Below, in pieces: positions 1 through 12,367 of a DNA stretch of 64,000 nt. The notes beneath the pieces are model-generated. The model was given only the letters and a program-made list of their open reading frames with translations, was not told the DNA's origin and ran no database searches. Each line of letters begins with the position of its first letter. Position 1 is the stretch's first letter. The translations under genes were made by a program, and so were the position numbers. This stretch comes from Owenia fusiformis (Eukaryota > Annelida > Polychaeta > Sabellida > Oweniidae): assembly GCA_903813345.2 (NCBI GenBank), contig CAIIXF020000005.1, forward strand, positions 19,473,375-19,537,374. Direction: 5' to 3'.

Positions 1-233
1 TTGATTGGAGATGATGCAAGAGATGATGTAATGGGGAATCCCCGAATACGATAGAATATGAAAGAATTATGGGAGCTACTCACTCCTCCTGTGGAGAAAC
101 ATAGATAAACACAGATCGATTACCATGCCATCTTTATTTAAAATGATTTCTATCGCCCTTAGCCTATGAATATAATAGTACTGTAATGCCATAATAGTAG
201 AAAATTATATGTACACAATCCTATATATTTTAG

Positions 234-2764
234 TGATCAAGGACATGCAGAGAATGTATGGCAGAACATTGTCTACTCAGGGATGAAGAATGCTATCATA
301 TGCTCAATGACAGCATCCCAAGATGCAATAGAATACAGGAAGGTATGTTACTGGGCTACAGTTGATCTAAGTATTGTTAAATCTCACGCGTTATGTATAT
401 AGGTCAGTATATACATGTACGAGGGGTGATCAATAAGTAATGGACGCTTTTTTACACAGATGCTTTTTATAGACCAATCCCTCCAATTTTCTCACCAGTG
501 ATACATCATTCAATTATCATCAACTCTGAAGATTTGAAGACAAAATATGTAATACATGTTGATATATCCTTATTTCCGTGAAGGAGGTACAGGTACCTCG
601 GGACCGACATTTACGTCACATATTCTGAAGCTATTTTAGCTTGTTTAACATGCAATGCAGTTGAATGCAGGCTGAACAAAACAAACCATTATGGTCATGA
701 ATTACCCCATTTTATTATGCCATAGTTGATTTTGAAAATTTTATCATCACTATGTGGTATTCATGCCACATTCATTCTACAGGGCCCTCTAAATAGGTTC
801 CATCAAGTGCTACATGTACACAATTTCTCATCCTCTTAATTCAAGATTGTGAAACAAGGCTGAATCCATTCTCTGACATGGTAGCAATATGCAGTTGCAC
901 AGGTTGTTTTATTTCATCAATGTCAATAAACCTGCATCATTTCTCTATAGAAATAAGTAGTATAGAAATAAACAAGTCACATGTGAGCAGATATGGACAA
1001 TATAGTGCATTGGCCAAGGACTCGATTTTGAGGTCCAGGGATATTGTTTCCTGAACATTTTGAGATCTGTGGGCAGGTGCATTGTCCATATGGAGTAGGG
1101 TGTTCCCTTCTCTCACCACCCCTTTCTTCCACAATGCTTTCTCAAATTGACCTGCAAATCCCTTCCATACAACACTCTGACATCACAATACTTTCTGTTA
1201 ATGTGTTACCAGTCAGCAAAAAATTTCAAACAACACAACACTCGTTGCATATAAAAAGTTCAAATCTAACTAAAATCTGAATATGTGACGTAAATGTCGG
1301 TCCCGGGGTACCTGTACCTCCTTCACGCAAATAAGGATGGAGTACGTTTGGAATAAAACGATTACTAAAAGCAATTAAACTTGAAATGCAAAGAAAATAT
1401 ATAGAACATAATGATAGAGCCATAAGGGAAAATAGAAAACTTGGAAATTATATAAAAATTGATTACAATCTGGAAAGATATTTAACATTAAGCGTGAACA
1501 AAATGTTAATTTTTAAAATGGCCAGATTTAGATTAGCAAACCATAATTTAAGAATTGAAACAGGGAGACACGAGAAAAAGAAAAAAGATGGCACTAAACA
1601 GCATCGACTTGAAATAAATGAAAGAATTTGTCAGATTTGCAATAAGGGGGAAGTAGAGGATGAAAAACATTTTCTTCTTGTGTGTGATGGCTATAAAAAA
1701 TGTAGATTTGAATTTTTTAATAAACTAAGTTTTATTGACACATTTGATAATATGTCGGATGAAGAAAAATATAACTTTTTAATGACTTCTGATGATTTTG
1801 AAATTGTTGACGAATTGATACATTTTATAAATAAACTTTTTAATCAGTGTCGGGAGCTATTTGAAAAAGGAAAAAATTAGATTGTATGATGGTATTTGTG
1901 AAACAATGCATGTTGTTTTTTAACTGTATAATTATATGTAAATGTCTTGTAATTGATTTTGTGAGGAAACCAAGTGTTTGGTTTGAAACACAATAAAATC
2001 TTGAATCTTGAATCTATATCAACATTTATTACATATTTTGTCTTCAATCTCCAGAATTGATAGATAATTGAATGATGTATCTCTGGTAGGAAAATCAAAG
2101 GGATTGGTCTATAAAAAGTATATGTGTAAAAAAACGTCCACTACTTATTGATCACCCCTCGTAGACCAATGCTTTTAAATTTCCAATATAGAACGACAAA
2201 GAATTTTTTCTTCGCCAATCATAGTTTAACAAGAATATATCAATATTTTTCAGGGTGCCTTTGCACTATATGGAGCAGACTTCATGCTAACAGAAGACTT
2301 GCGTCCTTGGTTAATTGAGATCAACTCTAGCCCCAGTATGGAGTACAGTGCAAGGGCAACTGCAAAACTGTGCCCTCGTGTCTTGGAGGACACTTTGAAA
2401 GGTAACTAACACCAGCCCATCTGAACAATTTTCTATGATTATCAGCCCCACCTATAGCAATTTACTAAAACATCAGTTTATTTCATTTACCTTAAAACAG
2501 CTGATTTAAGTAAGGATTAGATTCCCTTCCTGAGAAGAGATACGCTTCCAGGACATGTTTAACTCCATTATTATTAATGTTCACTTTTATGTGTTTTTTT
2601 CAGTTGTGATTGACAGGAAGGAAAATCCTAGCTGTGATGTTGGAAGGTTTGAACTGATACACAAACAGAACCAAGTTCCATATCCAAATCCATCCTGGGT
2701 TGACTCAGGGTTAATTGTGTCAGGGAAAAAAGTTCGCAAACCTAGGAAGTCAACAATGAAATGA
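234..2764 (+). CDS. TTLL3: TTLL3/TTLL8-type tubulin glycine ligase, C-terminal exons (5' partial)
   Basis: Three GT-AG exons join in frame: 234-342, 2254-2401 and 2604-2764 (stop TGA). They encode the last 138 or so residues of a tubulin tyrosine ligase-like enzyme. The family adds the first glycine to tubulin side chains in cilia and flagella using ATP. The block ALYGADFMLTEDLRPWLIEI followed by NSSPSM is the C-terminal part of the ATP-grasp fold; its acidic residue and Asn (E and N of IEINSSP) are the expected metal and ATP ligands. The following segment VVIDRKENPSCDVGRFELI matches the TTLL3/8 branch rather than the glutamylases. The tail is basic (KKVRKPRKSTMK). The N-terminal exons lie left of the window. 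Intron 342-2254 carries a mariner element with a LINE inside it. TTLL3 versus TTLL8 cannot be separated here, because invertebrates often have one co-orthologue. Confidence 0.88.
937..1134 (-). pseudogene. Mariner transposase remnant
   Basis: A 65-codon open stretch contains LLHMDNAPAHRS, the signature around the second catalytic Asp of mariner transposases, and CPYLLTCDLF, a degraded form of the YSPDLAPCD block around the third. The two aspartates are 35 residues apart by my count, close to the DD34D spacing. The N-terminal helix-turn-helix and first Asp regions are missing, so the piece cannot encode a working enzyme. It lies between the two arms of the surrounding element. Confidence 0.8.
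1338..2014 (+). mobile_element. 5'-truncated LINE 3' end inside the mariner right TIR
   Basis: The open frame from about 1386 to 1880 encodes the C-terminal tail of a non-LTR retrotransposon polyprotein, with FRLANHNLRIETGR followed by a CxxC...HxxxxC zinc-binding pattern (CQICNKGEVEDEKHFLLVC). A short 3' UTR follows and ends in AATAAAATC and TTGAATC units, a simple-repeat tail as seen in several LINE groups. The boundaries are exact because removing 1338-2014 restores the mariner terminal repeat base for base. I see no clear target-site duplication. A second fragment with a related tail lies at 35425-36045. Confidence 0.75.
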
Positions 2765-4781
2765 ACTATGTCTGTGCAGTGTGTGTCATTGGTGAATGGA
2801 TTACACCATGTCAAAGAGGGGAAAATATGAGACATCTGATTAGTCCATAGGGTCCAGTGTTAAAAATAGAACCTTGAATAATTAAACAGTAGGAATAAGT
2901 CACACAGCTGATTTAAGGGATATAAATAGTCTTGCTCAAAGACTGTATCCACCCCCCCATCACCTTCACACTCTTTATATACAGAGAAGAGTAGGAAAAA
3001 GGGGGGGGGGGAGTAAGGGTCTTTTAAGCAAGACTAGGATATAAACTGCAAAGCTCAAAGTTAAGTTTGGGATAATATCCTGGTTCCAAGCATTCGCACT
3101 GTGAGTGTTATGCACATACCTCACAAAATAATTGCCAAACAAGAATATGTGATATATATAGTTAGAAAATCCCTCGTTCTACAAATGTGAATGTTGTGAT
3201 GTGTAAACACTAAACAGAAATGCAGTGCACAGAACACTTTAAAATACATGCCAAACAATTAAATCAGGATAGAGACCCGGTTACAGTATACCAAAATTCC
3301 TCATTGTTTTTAGAAAACCTGATACTCTACATACTGCCAACCTCCCATTTTTATGGTCGTAAACCATAGTTTTGAATTATTTTTTCTGTAAGAATTAAAA
3401 GAGCCATTTGAGAAATTGATACTCTACAGGTTTTGAGAATACCTACCAGAAAATTTAAAAAGAGATTTACAAGTATGCTATAAGTGAAAAGCAGGCAGTA
3501 AAATTTAATCTGTTAATACTGACAATCATGTTGCCATAGTGACAATCATTTTGCCATAGTGATGTTCAGTAATTACGTAGAATGTAGTGGTTCTGTAGTG
3601 AATTTAAAATGCCACTTCTTCAATCATGTAGTACGATTCATTTTTATAGCAGATTATCACGGGGTGCGATCAAATAATTTTGGCGGTGTGCCGGAGCATA
3701 ATGATTTTACTAAGAAATAGCAATAATTTAAGACAATTTTGAACATGAAAACTACTTTGATTTTGATAAAATAAAGCACTCAATGCTATTCCATTCATAA
3801 AGTAGGAATTATGTTGGAACCCAGTTCCGATCGATCAAAACGAAGTTATTGAAACTGGTGCAGATGTCCTTTACATCCAAAAAAATATAATTTGGCAAAT
3901 TTGCCGGACATGGCAATGTGACCCGAGCAGATTATTTAATGCAACTGATTTTTTGATCTCAACCCGTGATTATATGTAAACTTTTGTAAACAATTGAAAA
4001 GTTTGAGGGAAAGTGAGGAAGTGTCCATTAAGACATAATTTTATGTCCTTTGAAAATATAATTTATTTTAGATGTTTCAAACTTGTCATTATAGGTTAAG
4101 ATTCTGTGTTAATTCTGTGTTACCTACACAATATATACATTACTAAATGGGTTTATTTTATTTTATAATTTGCAATTTTTCATTATGATTTACTTGTGCC
4201 ATACTATGTTCCAATAAAATAAGATGCAGCCAGGGCTGTAGCCAAGTATTGCCCATTGTAAGGGTTGTTCATGATCTTGGACATGTTACACTTAAATGCA
4301 TATACATGTATATTATATTAAATACAAATGAAAACTAGATATGGCATGGTGTAAGAAGCTATGAGACAGGTGGGATAACTGTCTCACCATAGAAGTTTCT
4401 TCATCATCAGTAGCTTGTGACTTGAACATGGTTTTGAATGTACATCATTGTATTTTGAGTTAACTCAACATTACTTTTACCACTGACATAATTTTAATAA
4501 TTAATTTTATCTAGCAGCTTTTTATATTATTTTAAACTTTTATATTATTATTGAACATATAATATTATATCTTATACCACTCTTTGGTAATTTAGAGGAT
4601 CTATGATAATACATACAATGTCATGGCTTTTTATTAATAAATTCACTTGCTACATTTACTAACAGACATTGTAGCATTGGTATACATAATGAACCATTTT
4701 ATAACCTCTTATTATTTAATACTATCATATTATACAAATTCAGCTGCCACATCTCCAATATTGGTTTTGGATTATAGCCAA

Positions 4782-5091
4782 TACTGTGAATTGCTTTAAT
4801 TCGATGGCCGTTTTAATTTGGCTGTCTCCGCCAATTTTTTGAAAAATCCCTGGGACCTGTGAGCTCTTTCAATATTTTGATTTTTAACTCCATTTTTTAC
4901 ATTTTAGCTCATATCATGGTAAATCCTCCCAGTGTCACCAAAGTGTAACCTGGCCATGAGACTTCCAAGCTAACCTTCCAATATTCATATTTTACTGATG
5001 AGCCAATCTGCCATTTTAAATAGCCTCCAACATTCCAAACATTTTCCAATCCACCAAATTAAATAGCACCATATTAAAGCAATTTACAGTA
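4782..5091. mobile_element. MITE with TACTGT...ACAGTA ends
   Basis: The left end TACTGTGAATTGCTTTAAT and the inverted right end TACTGTAAATTGCTTTAAT match over about 19 bases with one difference. The 310-bp interior has no coding capacity. A solo copy of the same end lies near 18708. TA-type termini suggest mobilisation by a Tc1/mariner-like transposase, but that is inference. Confidence 0.65.
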
Positions 5092-5952
5092 TTTAGGTGT
5101 TTTTGCTGACAATAAAAATGTAACAATATTCACAAGTGTGCAGCATAATATTTTCTTATATTGTAATAGTTGGAATATTTAACTTGTTTCTTATGTAATG
5201 TGTGATATGGATGTAATTTACTGAAAATGAAGGGAATATTCCGAGTAAAAAATTATTTTTCGAAGGACTGGACAGACAGATAGATACGTCTTAATGGATC
5301 TTTGAAATTCCTTAAAATATCACTTACATACCCAGTTGTTAGTACATGTAGTACTAATCAACAGAAACTGGTATCATGGAATAAAAGCAATATTCCCTGG
5401 AAAATGATTTTGACTAGAAATGAATTGAGAATGTGTATTTAAAGTGTCATACAACATAACATTATTTTTAGAATTGAAAAACTATCCTTTGTTGAATGTA
5501 CAATTTATGTTATTTTTGTAGAAAAATAAAAATGTAGTTCTATCTAGATTTTATTAAAAATGCATTGTTCATTGATTTTTATTCATCACTCCCTTCATCA
5601 AATACAGATAATAACTGACACAATGGATTCAAATTTCAATATATTTTGCATTTATATTTTGTATCAATATATAATACAAGCTGTACATGTTTCTCTTTCA
5701 CTCACAGAGAAGTCAAATATGGACCTTCTTCTGCATAAATATTGGCACTGGCATTAGATGCAAGAAAAATGATAATTTTTGAACATTCATTTCTCCTATA
5801 AAATGTCCCTCAATATAGATATGTACCATGCATTAAATTAAATTATTACCACCTTACCAGGCCTGTTCTAGGGGTATTAGTGATTGTTTAGAAGGCATTC
5901 ATTTTACTATATCAACTTGAGCAGTATGTGACGTCATAGTGGCGGGCCATAT

Positions 5953-6185
5953 TGCCGGTCAATAATGCCGATTAATGACCGGCAACTTTCCCCGGGAAAT
6001 TAAATATCGTTCAGTGCATAAGATTTTCTTTCTATTTCAGCCCTGGTCATAAATGGTGGTAATAATACAAATAACGTCATTTCTGCAGGCAATATAGTGA
6101 AATACTGGACCTTGAGCCTTCGGCCCTCAGTCCAATATTTCACTATATTGCCCTTCAAAATGACGTTATTGTATTATAATTAATG
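5953..6185. repeat. Pair of hairpins
   Basis: The segment 5953-5988 folds as TTGCCGGTCA...TGACCGGCAA. The segment from about 6056 to 6182 is a longer inverted repeat whose arms pair AATAACGTCATT with AATGACGTTATT and GGCAATATAGTGAAATA with its complement, around a loop containing CCTTCGGCC. It is probably a foldback element. The repeated ACGTCA motifs resemble CRE sites, but nothing ties them to a promoter. Confidence 0.6.
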
Positions 6186-6578
6186 CACATGTAATATAGC
6201 CCCAATCATGTAATGAGGTTCAGACCAACAAATAATAAATATTCAGGTTGTTTCTTGGTTAAAATGAGATCCCTCCAAACATATACAAGGTGATCACTGA
6301 AATTTGTTTTTGGGATTTAATAATTTAGTTTCATAATTTAATAGATTTAGGGGATATAAAGACTTGTCAGCATAGCATTGGTGTAACTATGATTTCCCTA
6401 GTCGCGATTTTATATGAGTTTAACTGGTTTAGAAAATAGATGTGTGTTTCCAAAAATTAGTGATCACCCTGTAGACTTACAAGTATCCTTCAATATTATA
6501 AATAATGCCGTCTTCAAAGATGAAATGTCTTCAGAGATGAAATGTTTTCTGTGATGGCATCTGGTTTCAGATTTTTTG

Positions 6579-8363
6579 TCATGACATTTTGAGGCCCTTC
6601 TTTTGTAAGTCTGCTTTCGCTTCTTGAATTTGCTGAAAAGTGTAATTATGAAACTTTATCATAGACGTACAACTTTTAAATTATTTATTTCTTCTTCATC
6701 AATACCTTACGTACAAACAGGTGCACACACCATTCTTGCACATCATTTTACATTTTTTCCTATTTATATCAGTTTTTGATCTTACTTCTGAATCACCCGT
6801 ATTTATTTATTTAGTTATTCATTATATCCTTTTGATTTCACAAAAAGATACAGAACACTTTGTGCGAGAAAAAGGGGAAATCTTGAATAATGGAATTCTG
6901 ATATAATGCTAGAATTAGCTATGGAAAAAATCATTAAAATCATGACTTGCATTTGATATATATTTGGCTTAATAAATACCAATTAAAGACAAAACATGTG
7001 AAAAATCAGATTTTTCATCACTCTTATTTGACAGAAAATGTAATTTCCATAACCTTGAAAATGGGTGCCCCCATCTTAAAATCTTCAATTACTTCCATAA
7101 TTGATAAGACATCTTAATTCTTTCTTTCAGAAAATAGAAGTAGGATTGTCATGGAAACAGTGGCATTATGGCATGCTTTTGAAAAAGTTGCTTCAAGTAT
7201 TTTACTCTCTATTCCTTGTTGTCAATATCAGCATTAATTATAAATTTTATACATGACCTACATGTGTTCTTGATATTGTGCACTAATGTAAGCCTAGCTT
7301 TTTCACATTGACTTACTTTTGTTAATTCTTCTGCAGCCTCCGTACAGTCATTGAATGTCATAACTCTATAGCCAATCACAGCTAAGGAGTAGCACTGAAA
7401 TACAAAATAACATTTATATATTTATTTAGCCAATATTGAATTATATAGCGATTTTTTTGTAATTTTGTCTATGGCAAGATGAGATAGGGGAGTTCTTAAA
7501 TTTCTGTAAATTTTTAGCATGATGAGAATATTCAATATTCTGAAGCAAATTGCTGCCTACCCTGGGTGCAAAGTCTAGTTATAAACTATGGAGATGGAGC
7601 TCTCGTTTAAGAAGCGAAGTCGAACTATTGTAAAGGGCAATGGCTGCCTACACATACTTGTAGATATGAGGAAGAAGCAGAAGAAATTACTTAAAATGCA
7701 GCTCAAATGTAATCAGCACCATTCAATATGGTATTCAGTATTATGTATTTAGCTTTTTGGAATAATGCAGGGACTCTCAAAGATCAATTAAAAGCATAAT
7801 ACTAAAAGAAAATGTCTCAAAAATCACACTTACCGCAAATGTCATGAGCAGATATATTGGAGACTGAAAACAAAAACAAGTATTTGTTATTTATGTCAAC
7901 ACTGTGTATTAATAATATTAAATAAAAAGAATACTGTACTCCAGGTATTTTTGCGTGCGATTTAGTTTCGCGATTGAGGTAAAATCGCAAAAATTGATCT
8001 TCGCGACATTGTCAATTAAATCCCTGGGGATTTGTGAAATTTTTTATTACCTAAGAGTCCATTGCATTTCGTGTTTTGTCAAATGTATTTCAAGTGTTAT
8101 TAGGCGATAAATGGGATACTAAGTAACAATGTCTATTAGAGCGGATTATTATAATAGATCAAATAAACCCAAGACCCAGAGTATACAATTCACGTTGCTT
8201 CATGTCTTAAAATTCAATCAATCTTTAAAGTTGTACTTACTGCAAAAACAACTTCCTTGTATGATGATGATAGCTTTATAGGTGAGTCTTCAATAAGTAA
8301 CATAATCCATATTCCAAGGTACACACTGGCAAATATTAGCCACTGAAATAGTTTGGGAATCAT
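6579..8363 (-). CDS. DPM3: Dolichol-phosphate mannosyltransferase subunit 3
   Basis: Four short exons on the minus strand join in frame with consensus splice sites: 8363-8241, 7863-7834, 7394-7317 and 6632-6579 (stop TGA). The product has 94 residues; vertebrate DPM3 has about 92. The N-terminus MIPKLFQWLIFASVYLGIW and the segment SPIYLLMTFACYSLAVI are the two membrane helices. The soluble tail begins GYRVMTFNDCTEAAEELTKQ, the DPM3 hallmark, and continues as a coiled-coil helix ending QEAKADLQKKGLKMS. DPM3 anchors the catalytic subunit DPM1 at the ER membrane, together with DPM2. The resulting dolichol-phosphate-mannose feeds N-glycosylation, O-mannosylation and GPI-anchor synthesis. Start chosen as the only ATG preceding the first helix in frame. 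Exons are too short for ORF-length filters, so the gene is easily missed. Its partner in the neighbourhood is the divergent SLC35C1. Confidence 0.93.
7932..8045. repeat. Fragment of the TACTGTACTCC MITE family
   Basis: It begins TACTGTACTCCAGG and continues with TTTTTGCGTGC and TTTCGCGA motifs shared with the full copy at 38771-39136. The right end is missing. It lies in DPM3 intron 1. Confidence 0.5.
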
Positions 8364-8462
8364 ACTTCACAGGATGGTTTGTGTATAACTGAAAACAAAT
8401 ACAGAAGATAGCCTCATTATGACGGGGATCTTAAGGTGGTAGTACATGTATAACGAAAACAT

Positions 8463-8600
8463 TTTTGAAAAAATTATCATACCTGCACATGTTATTTTCT
8501 GGTACAAAATAAAGTGTGAATTTCCTTACATTTTTCAGGAAAGTATCATTACTAATTGCAAATCTGGTAAGAGGACAATGGTAACTCCAGGAAATATCAA
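8463..8600 (+). repeat. Direct repeat, copy 1
   Basis: It shares ATACCTGCACAT, TATTTTCTGGTACAAAAT and TTTTTCAGGAAAGTATCATT in order with 9712-9852. The pair looks like two diverged copies of one interspersed repeat of unknown class. Confidence 0.55.
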
Positions 8601-9391
8601 TATTTCATGCTTTCTAATTTTTTTCTCAAAGATTCAGGACAACACTTGAGTTACCATGGACCTATTTTCTTAAACAAGACATTGGGGTTGCTTTTAGAAT
8701 TTCTGGTTGGCTCTAGAGCTAACCAAGATTTTCAAAAAGGCCTTAGTTAAGCTTTAATGTTCTGATTAAGAACCCCTACCATTTAAAAATGGATTCTACC
8801 AATACTCATTCCCTATAAATCTACTCCTCGAGACTCAATCAACTTGAGTTTTTCTGAGAAAATGAGGATTCCAGCAAGGGTGTATAGACTTAACATGGGG
8901 GTGCAATTGACTTTAATCTTGCATATCTACAATCATTAAATTTCAATGAATTGAACAGTTTGACCATTCACTTTGAGACATTATAATACAGCAATTTATT
9001 CAAAATAATATGATTTACCAAAGCAAAACCATTACCATTTTGAAGCCAAGCAGCGTCTAAACATAATGGTGTGGGTATAATGTGCAGCAAAGCTGTGGCC
9101 TTTTGTAATTTAGAGGGTTTCAGCCAGGTTTTTATGTTTCGAAAATAACATGGCAGAGAAGGATCAAAATACAAGAGGCCACACTTATCATATGAGTTAG
9201 GCCTTGTACATAATGTTTCTATTTTTCCACGGTAGTGGGAAGTTCAATACAACAAGTAATAAATATCAGGTTAGGCTCCATGGAGAATTTCATTTCTACT
9301 TGGATACTGTGCATGCGTCCCACAATCTGATTGGTCATAAGGCGGAGCGTGGATCATTTTACGAATTTTGCAGTGCTTACATTTGCAGCAT

Positions 9392-9506
9392 AGGCCCCAG
9401 GAACATGTATAAAAAAATTGAATCAACATCACATCTGTATTACTTATTACTTATAAGTAATACAGATGTCGTTGACTCAATTTTGTTATACATGTTCCCG
9501 GGGCCT
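9392..9506. repeat. Near-perfect hairpin
   Basis: AGGCCCCAGGAACATGTATA pairs with TATACATGTTCCCGGGGCCT, and the stem continues inward through TTGAATCAAC and CATCTGTATTACTTAT to a centre near 9450. It is a foldback of about 115 bp with few mismatches, probably a MITE. Confidence 0.7.
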
Positions 9507-9711
9507 GTGAATTGCTGTTGCCATATAATAGCAATATTGAGGTATGAATCATGTTTTCTAAATCATTTAGGCTGTTATCTCGGGCCTGTATGACTGCCAA
9601 ATTTCTAAAATAATGATAAAGATGTGTATTATCCATTTGAAAAACATCAATATTTTAGACAAAAAAGCACTTGTAGTTTAAGGCCCAGCTGGAATGTAAC
9701 ATTTTGGTAAA

Positions 9712-9852
9712 AAATTGCTATACCTGCACATATTATTTTCTGGTACAAAATTAAGTATGAAGGCATGTGTATGTTTCCTTGCTTTTTTCAGGAAAGTATC
9801 ATTATGTTGTCTACTTTTAGTAAACTTGGAAACAGGTCAATGGTAGCTCCTT
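9712..9852 (+). repeat. Direct repeat, copy 2
   Basis: Second copy of the repeat at 8463-8600. It carries the same ordered blocks plus a short insertion (GGCATGTGTATG) and ends at a shared AATGGTA(A/G)CTCC. Confidence 0.55.
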
Positions 9853-10294
9853 TGAAAGAAAATTTGGAAAAATAGAAAGTGTGAAATATCAGAATTTCCT
9901 GGTGTTCCTATTGAAAAACCATGTGCAGGTATAATAATTTTATTACATGTACTTAACAAAGAATTTATAGATAACTAAATTAAATTAAATTTTTAATTAC
10001 TTGACCTTAGTAAGTTAAAAAATAGTTTTGCATAGTATAGTAATTTTTACCAAAATGTTATTTTCCAGCTGTACCTTAAAAATAACAATATGAAGGAAAT
10101 TCTATTCACTGTCATTTTTTCATATACTGTTGCAACATGGTCCTTTGATTGCTTCTTTTCTAGATTCAAAGTTGTTTATGGAATTATGAATCTGACTGTA
10201 GGCTATAGCCATGGACTTTCAAGAGAAGGCCTACAGTCTGTTAAACTGCTCCCAAGGCAAGCAGTTGAACCTGAAAAATAAGAAATCTATAGGC

Positions 10295-10566
10295 TATTGT
10301 GCTATAATATATAGAAAAATATATACATATTGCACACGAATGACATTTGTATATTTCAGATTATTTAGTGTTTAGTGCAATAAGCCTGTGGCCTCTTGTA
10401 ATTTGAGGTCTATCCGCCATGTTATTTTTTCAGAATTAACATGGTAGAGAAGCATCAAAATATAAGAGGTTACAGACTATATGAGCCAATTTACAAGCAA
10501 TCCAACATATACAAATGTCATTCATGTGCAATATGAATATATTTTTCTATATATTATTGCACAGTA
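10295..10566. repeat. Inverted-repeat (foldback) element
   Basis: Arms of about 70 bp: 10295-10365 (TAATATATAGAAAAATATAT, then CATATTGCACACGAATGACA) against 10497-10566 in inverse orientation. The loop carries a segment that also occurs near 9088-9180, which suggests one family with two local copies. Confidence 0.6.
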
Positions 10567-11039
10567 GTATTTAGATGCCTTTGAAGAAGTTTAACAGACT
10601 GTACTAGAAGTACAGTGGGGAACATAAAGAATTAATATAGCTATAAAAATTACATGCTGTCGCACATGTAATAAATTCTTACATCAGTGTATTCAGTGCT
10701 CTATTTTCTCCGTCCTAGTAAGTCCAGATATAGTGGAATTTGTGTCCATAATGACAAATAAGAGCTTAAAAAGTTGAAGTGGATATTCACATGTTAATGC
10801 CGACTCTTCAAATGTTGATGTGATTTTGGAGCCCAATTATGCCGCAAGGAGGATTGGCTCCCAGAATGCAACACATGACAAGTGCCAGCTTTCAAAATGC
10901 TGTTCCGCCATTTTGAAACCTGTCACGAGTAAATAAGATTAACTGATGTTGCATTCTGGGAGTCAATCCTCCATAGATCACAAACATAGCGATTCATGAA
11001 AACATTCGTTCGATTTGGTAGGGATTTATCCATCATTTC

Positions 11040-11235
11040 CATGGGCGTAGCGCCTGGTACGCTGGGTACGCACAGGCGTACCAGATGGTTGCAAATTCGC
11101 TCCAAATACAACCAAATTTCAAAATTTTCCTAGGGGAGAACCCCCAGACCCACCTGAATGCTTGTTTTTTGATTCACTCAACTCTTGTTCCTGTGCTGGT
11201 GGCGTACTACTTAGAAAAATAGCGCTACACCCATG
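11040..11235. mobile_element. Short TIR element
   Basis: The ends CATGGGCGTAGCGCC and AGCGCTACACCCATG are inverted copies of about 15 bp. The 196-bp interior is more GC-rich than its surroundings and contains a small palindromic block near 11052-11080 (GCCTGGTACGC...GCGTACCAG). Confidence 0.45.
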
Positions 11236-12367
11236 ATTTGCAGGTAGACTATATTCTATTTAGTCTGAATTATATTCAGACTATAAGGCACCTATGTTAA
11301 AGTTTGGTAATTCCAAATATTTGTTTACATAGGAAGTGCTATTCAAAATGGCCGATTGGGTAAAATTAATTTGCACATTTTTACTTCAACTAGCTTTATT
11401 TCCACTAGACAATATGCTGTGTTACTTTTTATTGCATTTAATTGTACCTTACTATTTAATTGGAATTTTGTAATGTTTATTTTATTGAAAAAATGTTTCC
11501 TCCAATTGATAATTTTGTGCAAAAAATTTCACTGCAATTTCCACAGGAAAGTAGTACATCATAACAGACTGACTTCTAGTCAGTCTGTTGGATACATACT
11601 AGATTTGCAGGTATGAAGCTTTGGATTCATTTATTGTGCTACTTAAAGTGAACGGGAATTATTTTTCTACCGCTTGCAAGAGTTTTAGAAAAGAAACTTA
11701 GAATTTAGCTCATTGTGACAACTTTTGATGGTTGAGGTTTATTTTTGTTCCCCACTTAAGAAAATTTCTCATTTATTTTATGATCAAAATTTCAACATGA
11801 AATTCTACTATCAGAGCGATTTGGAAATTGTTGATTATAAAGAAAAAAACGTCTGGATAACTCATGTGCCTAACAACAATGTATTATAAAGTGTTTAAAG
11901 CGTAATTACCTTGTAAACAGCGATAAATTGGAGACTTTCTGGTGTAACTTTTTGAGTTGCAAAATCGTAAGAAAGTACTGATTGTCGTAAACTGTTCAGA
12001 TTATTTTGACGATTCTCATAATAAAGGTAATTTTTTGTCGCTAAAATATGGAATGGTGTATAATAATTTGTTATTCATAGAAATACACTTTTTTGTACTG
12101 TTTTGTACTTGTACTTTTGAATTATTTATGACATTAATCTTACTCACCGCCGTTACCTTACACTATTTTATGTCGAAAAATTTGATTGGTTTATTTCTCA
12201 AATTGTGAAACTTTCTAACCAATCAAATATTGTATAACAAAATCGTTTGGAAATTCCATTCAGAAAAATCGATTTTCCGGAACGTTTGCAACGTCACCAA
12301 CAACCAATTGGTTTCCAGGTAGATTCGCTTTGGTATGCACCGGTATGACCCAAAGGTAAAAGTTAAG

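Larger units (their letters stand above)
420..2161. mobile_element. Long-TIR mariner-type DNA transposon (defective), TA target duplication
   Basis: The element begins CGAGGGGTGATCAATAAGTA and ends with the inverted copy, flanked by TA on both sides (418-419 and 2162-2163). The terminal inverted repeats are about 205 bp: left arm 420 to about 625, right arm 1280-1337 plus 2015-2161. The right arm is split by a 677-bp LINE fragment. Without it the element is about 1.07 kb. The ends and the TA duplication are those of the mariner branch of Tc1/mariner, and a decayed transposase piece lies inside on the minus strand. It sits in a TTLL3 intron. Confidence 0.85.
2765..6578. other. Intergenic region between convergent TTLL3 and DPM3
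   Basis: No exon was recognised on either strand. The left part may be TTLL3 3' UTR: AATAAA-type signals occur near 3771 and 4214, but I cannot say which is used. A 10-G tract lies near 3000. Apart from the MITE at 4782-5091 and the hairpins at 5953-6185, the sequence is AT-rich with no open frame worth keeping. Confidence 0.6.
8364..12367. other. Region between divergent DPM3 and SLC35C1, filled with repeats
   Basis: Both promoters must lie at the two edges of this interval, but no TATA box or CpG-rich block is convincing. The interior holds a direct-repeat pair (8463-8600, 9712-9852), hairpins (9392-9506, 10295-10566) and a TIR element (11040-11235). A duplicated segment also occurs near 9088-9180 and 10387-10490 (CTGTGGCC...TTGTAATTT). 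No protein-coding exon was recognised. Confidence 0.6.

Noticed and set aside
9204-9593. 129-codon plus-strand open frame
   Set aside because: It spans the hairpin at 9392-9506 and has no domain or splice support.
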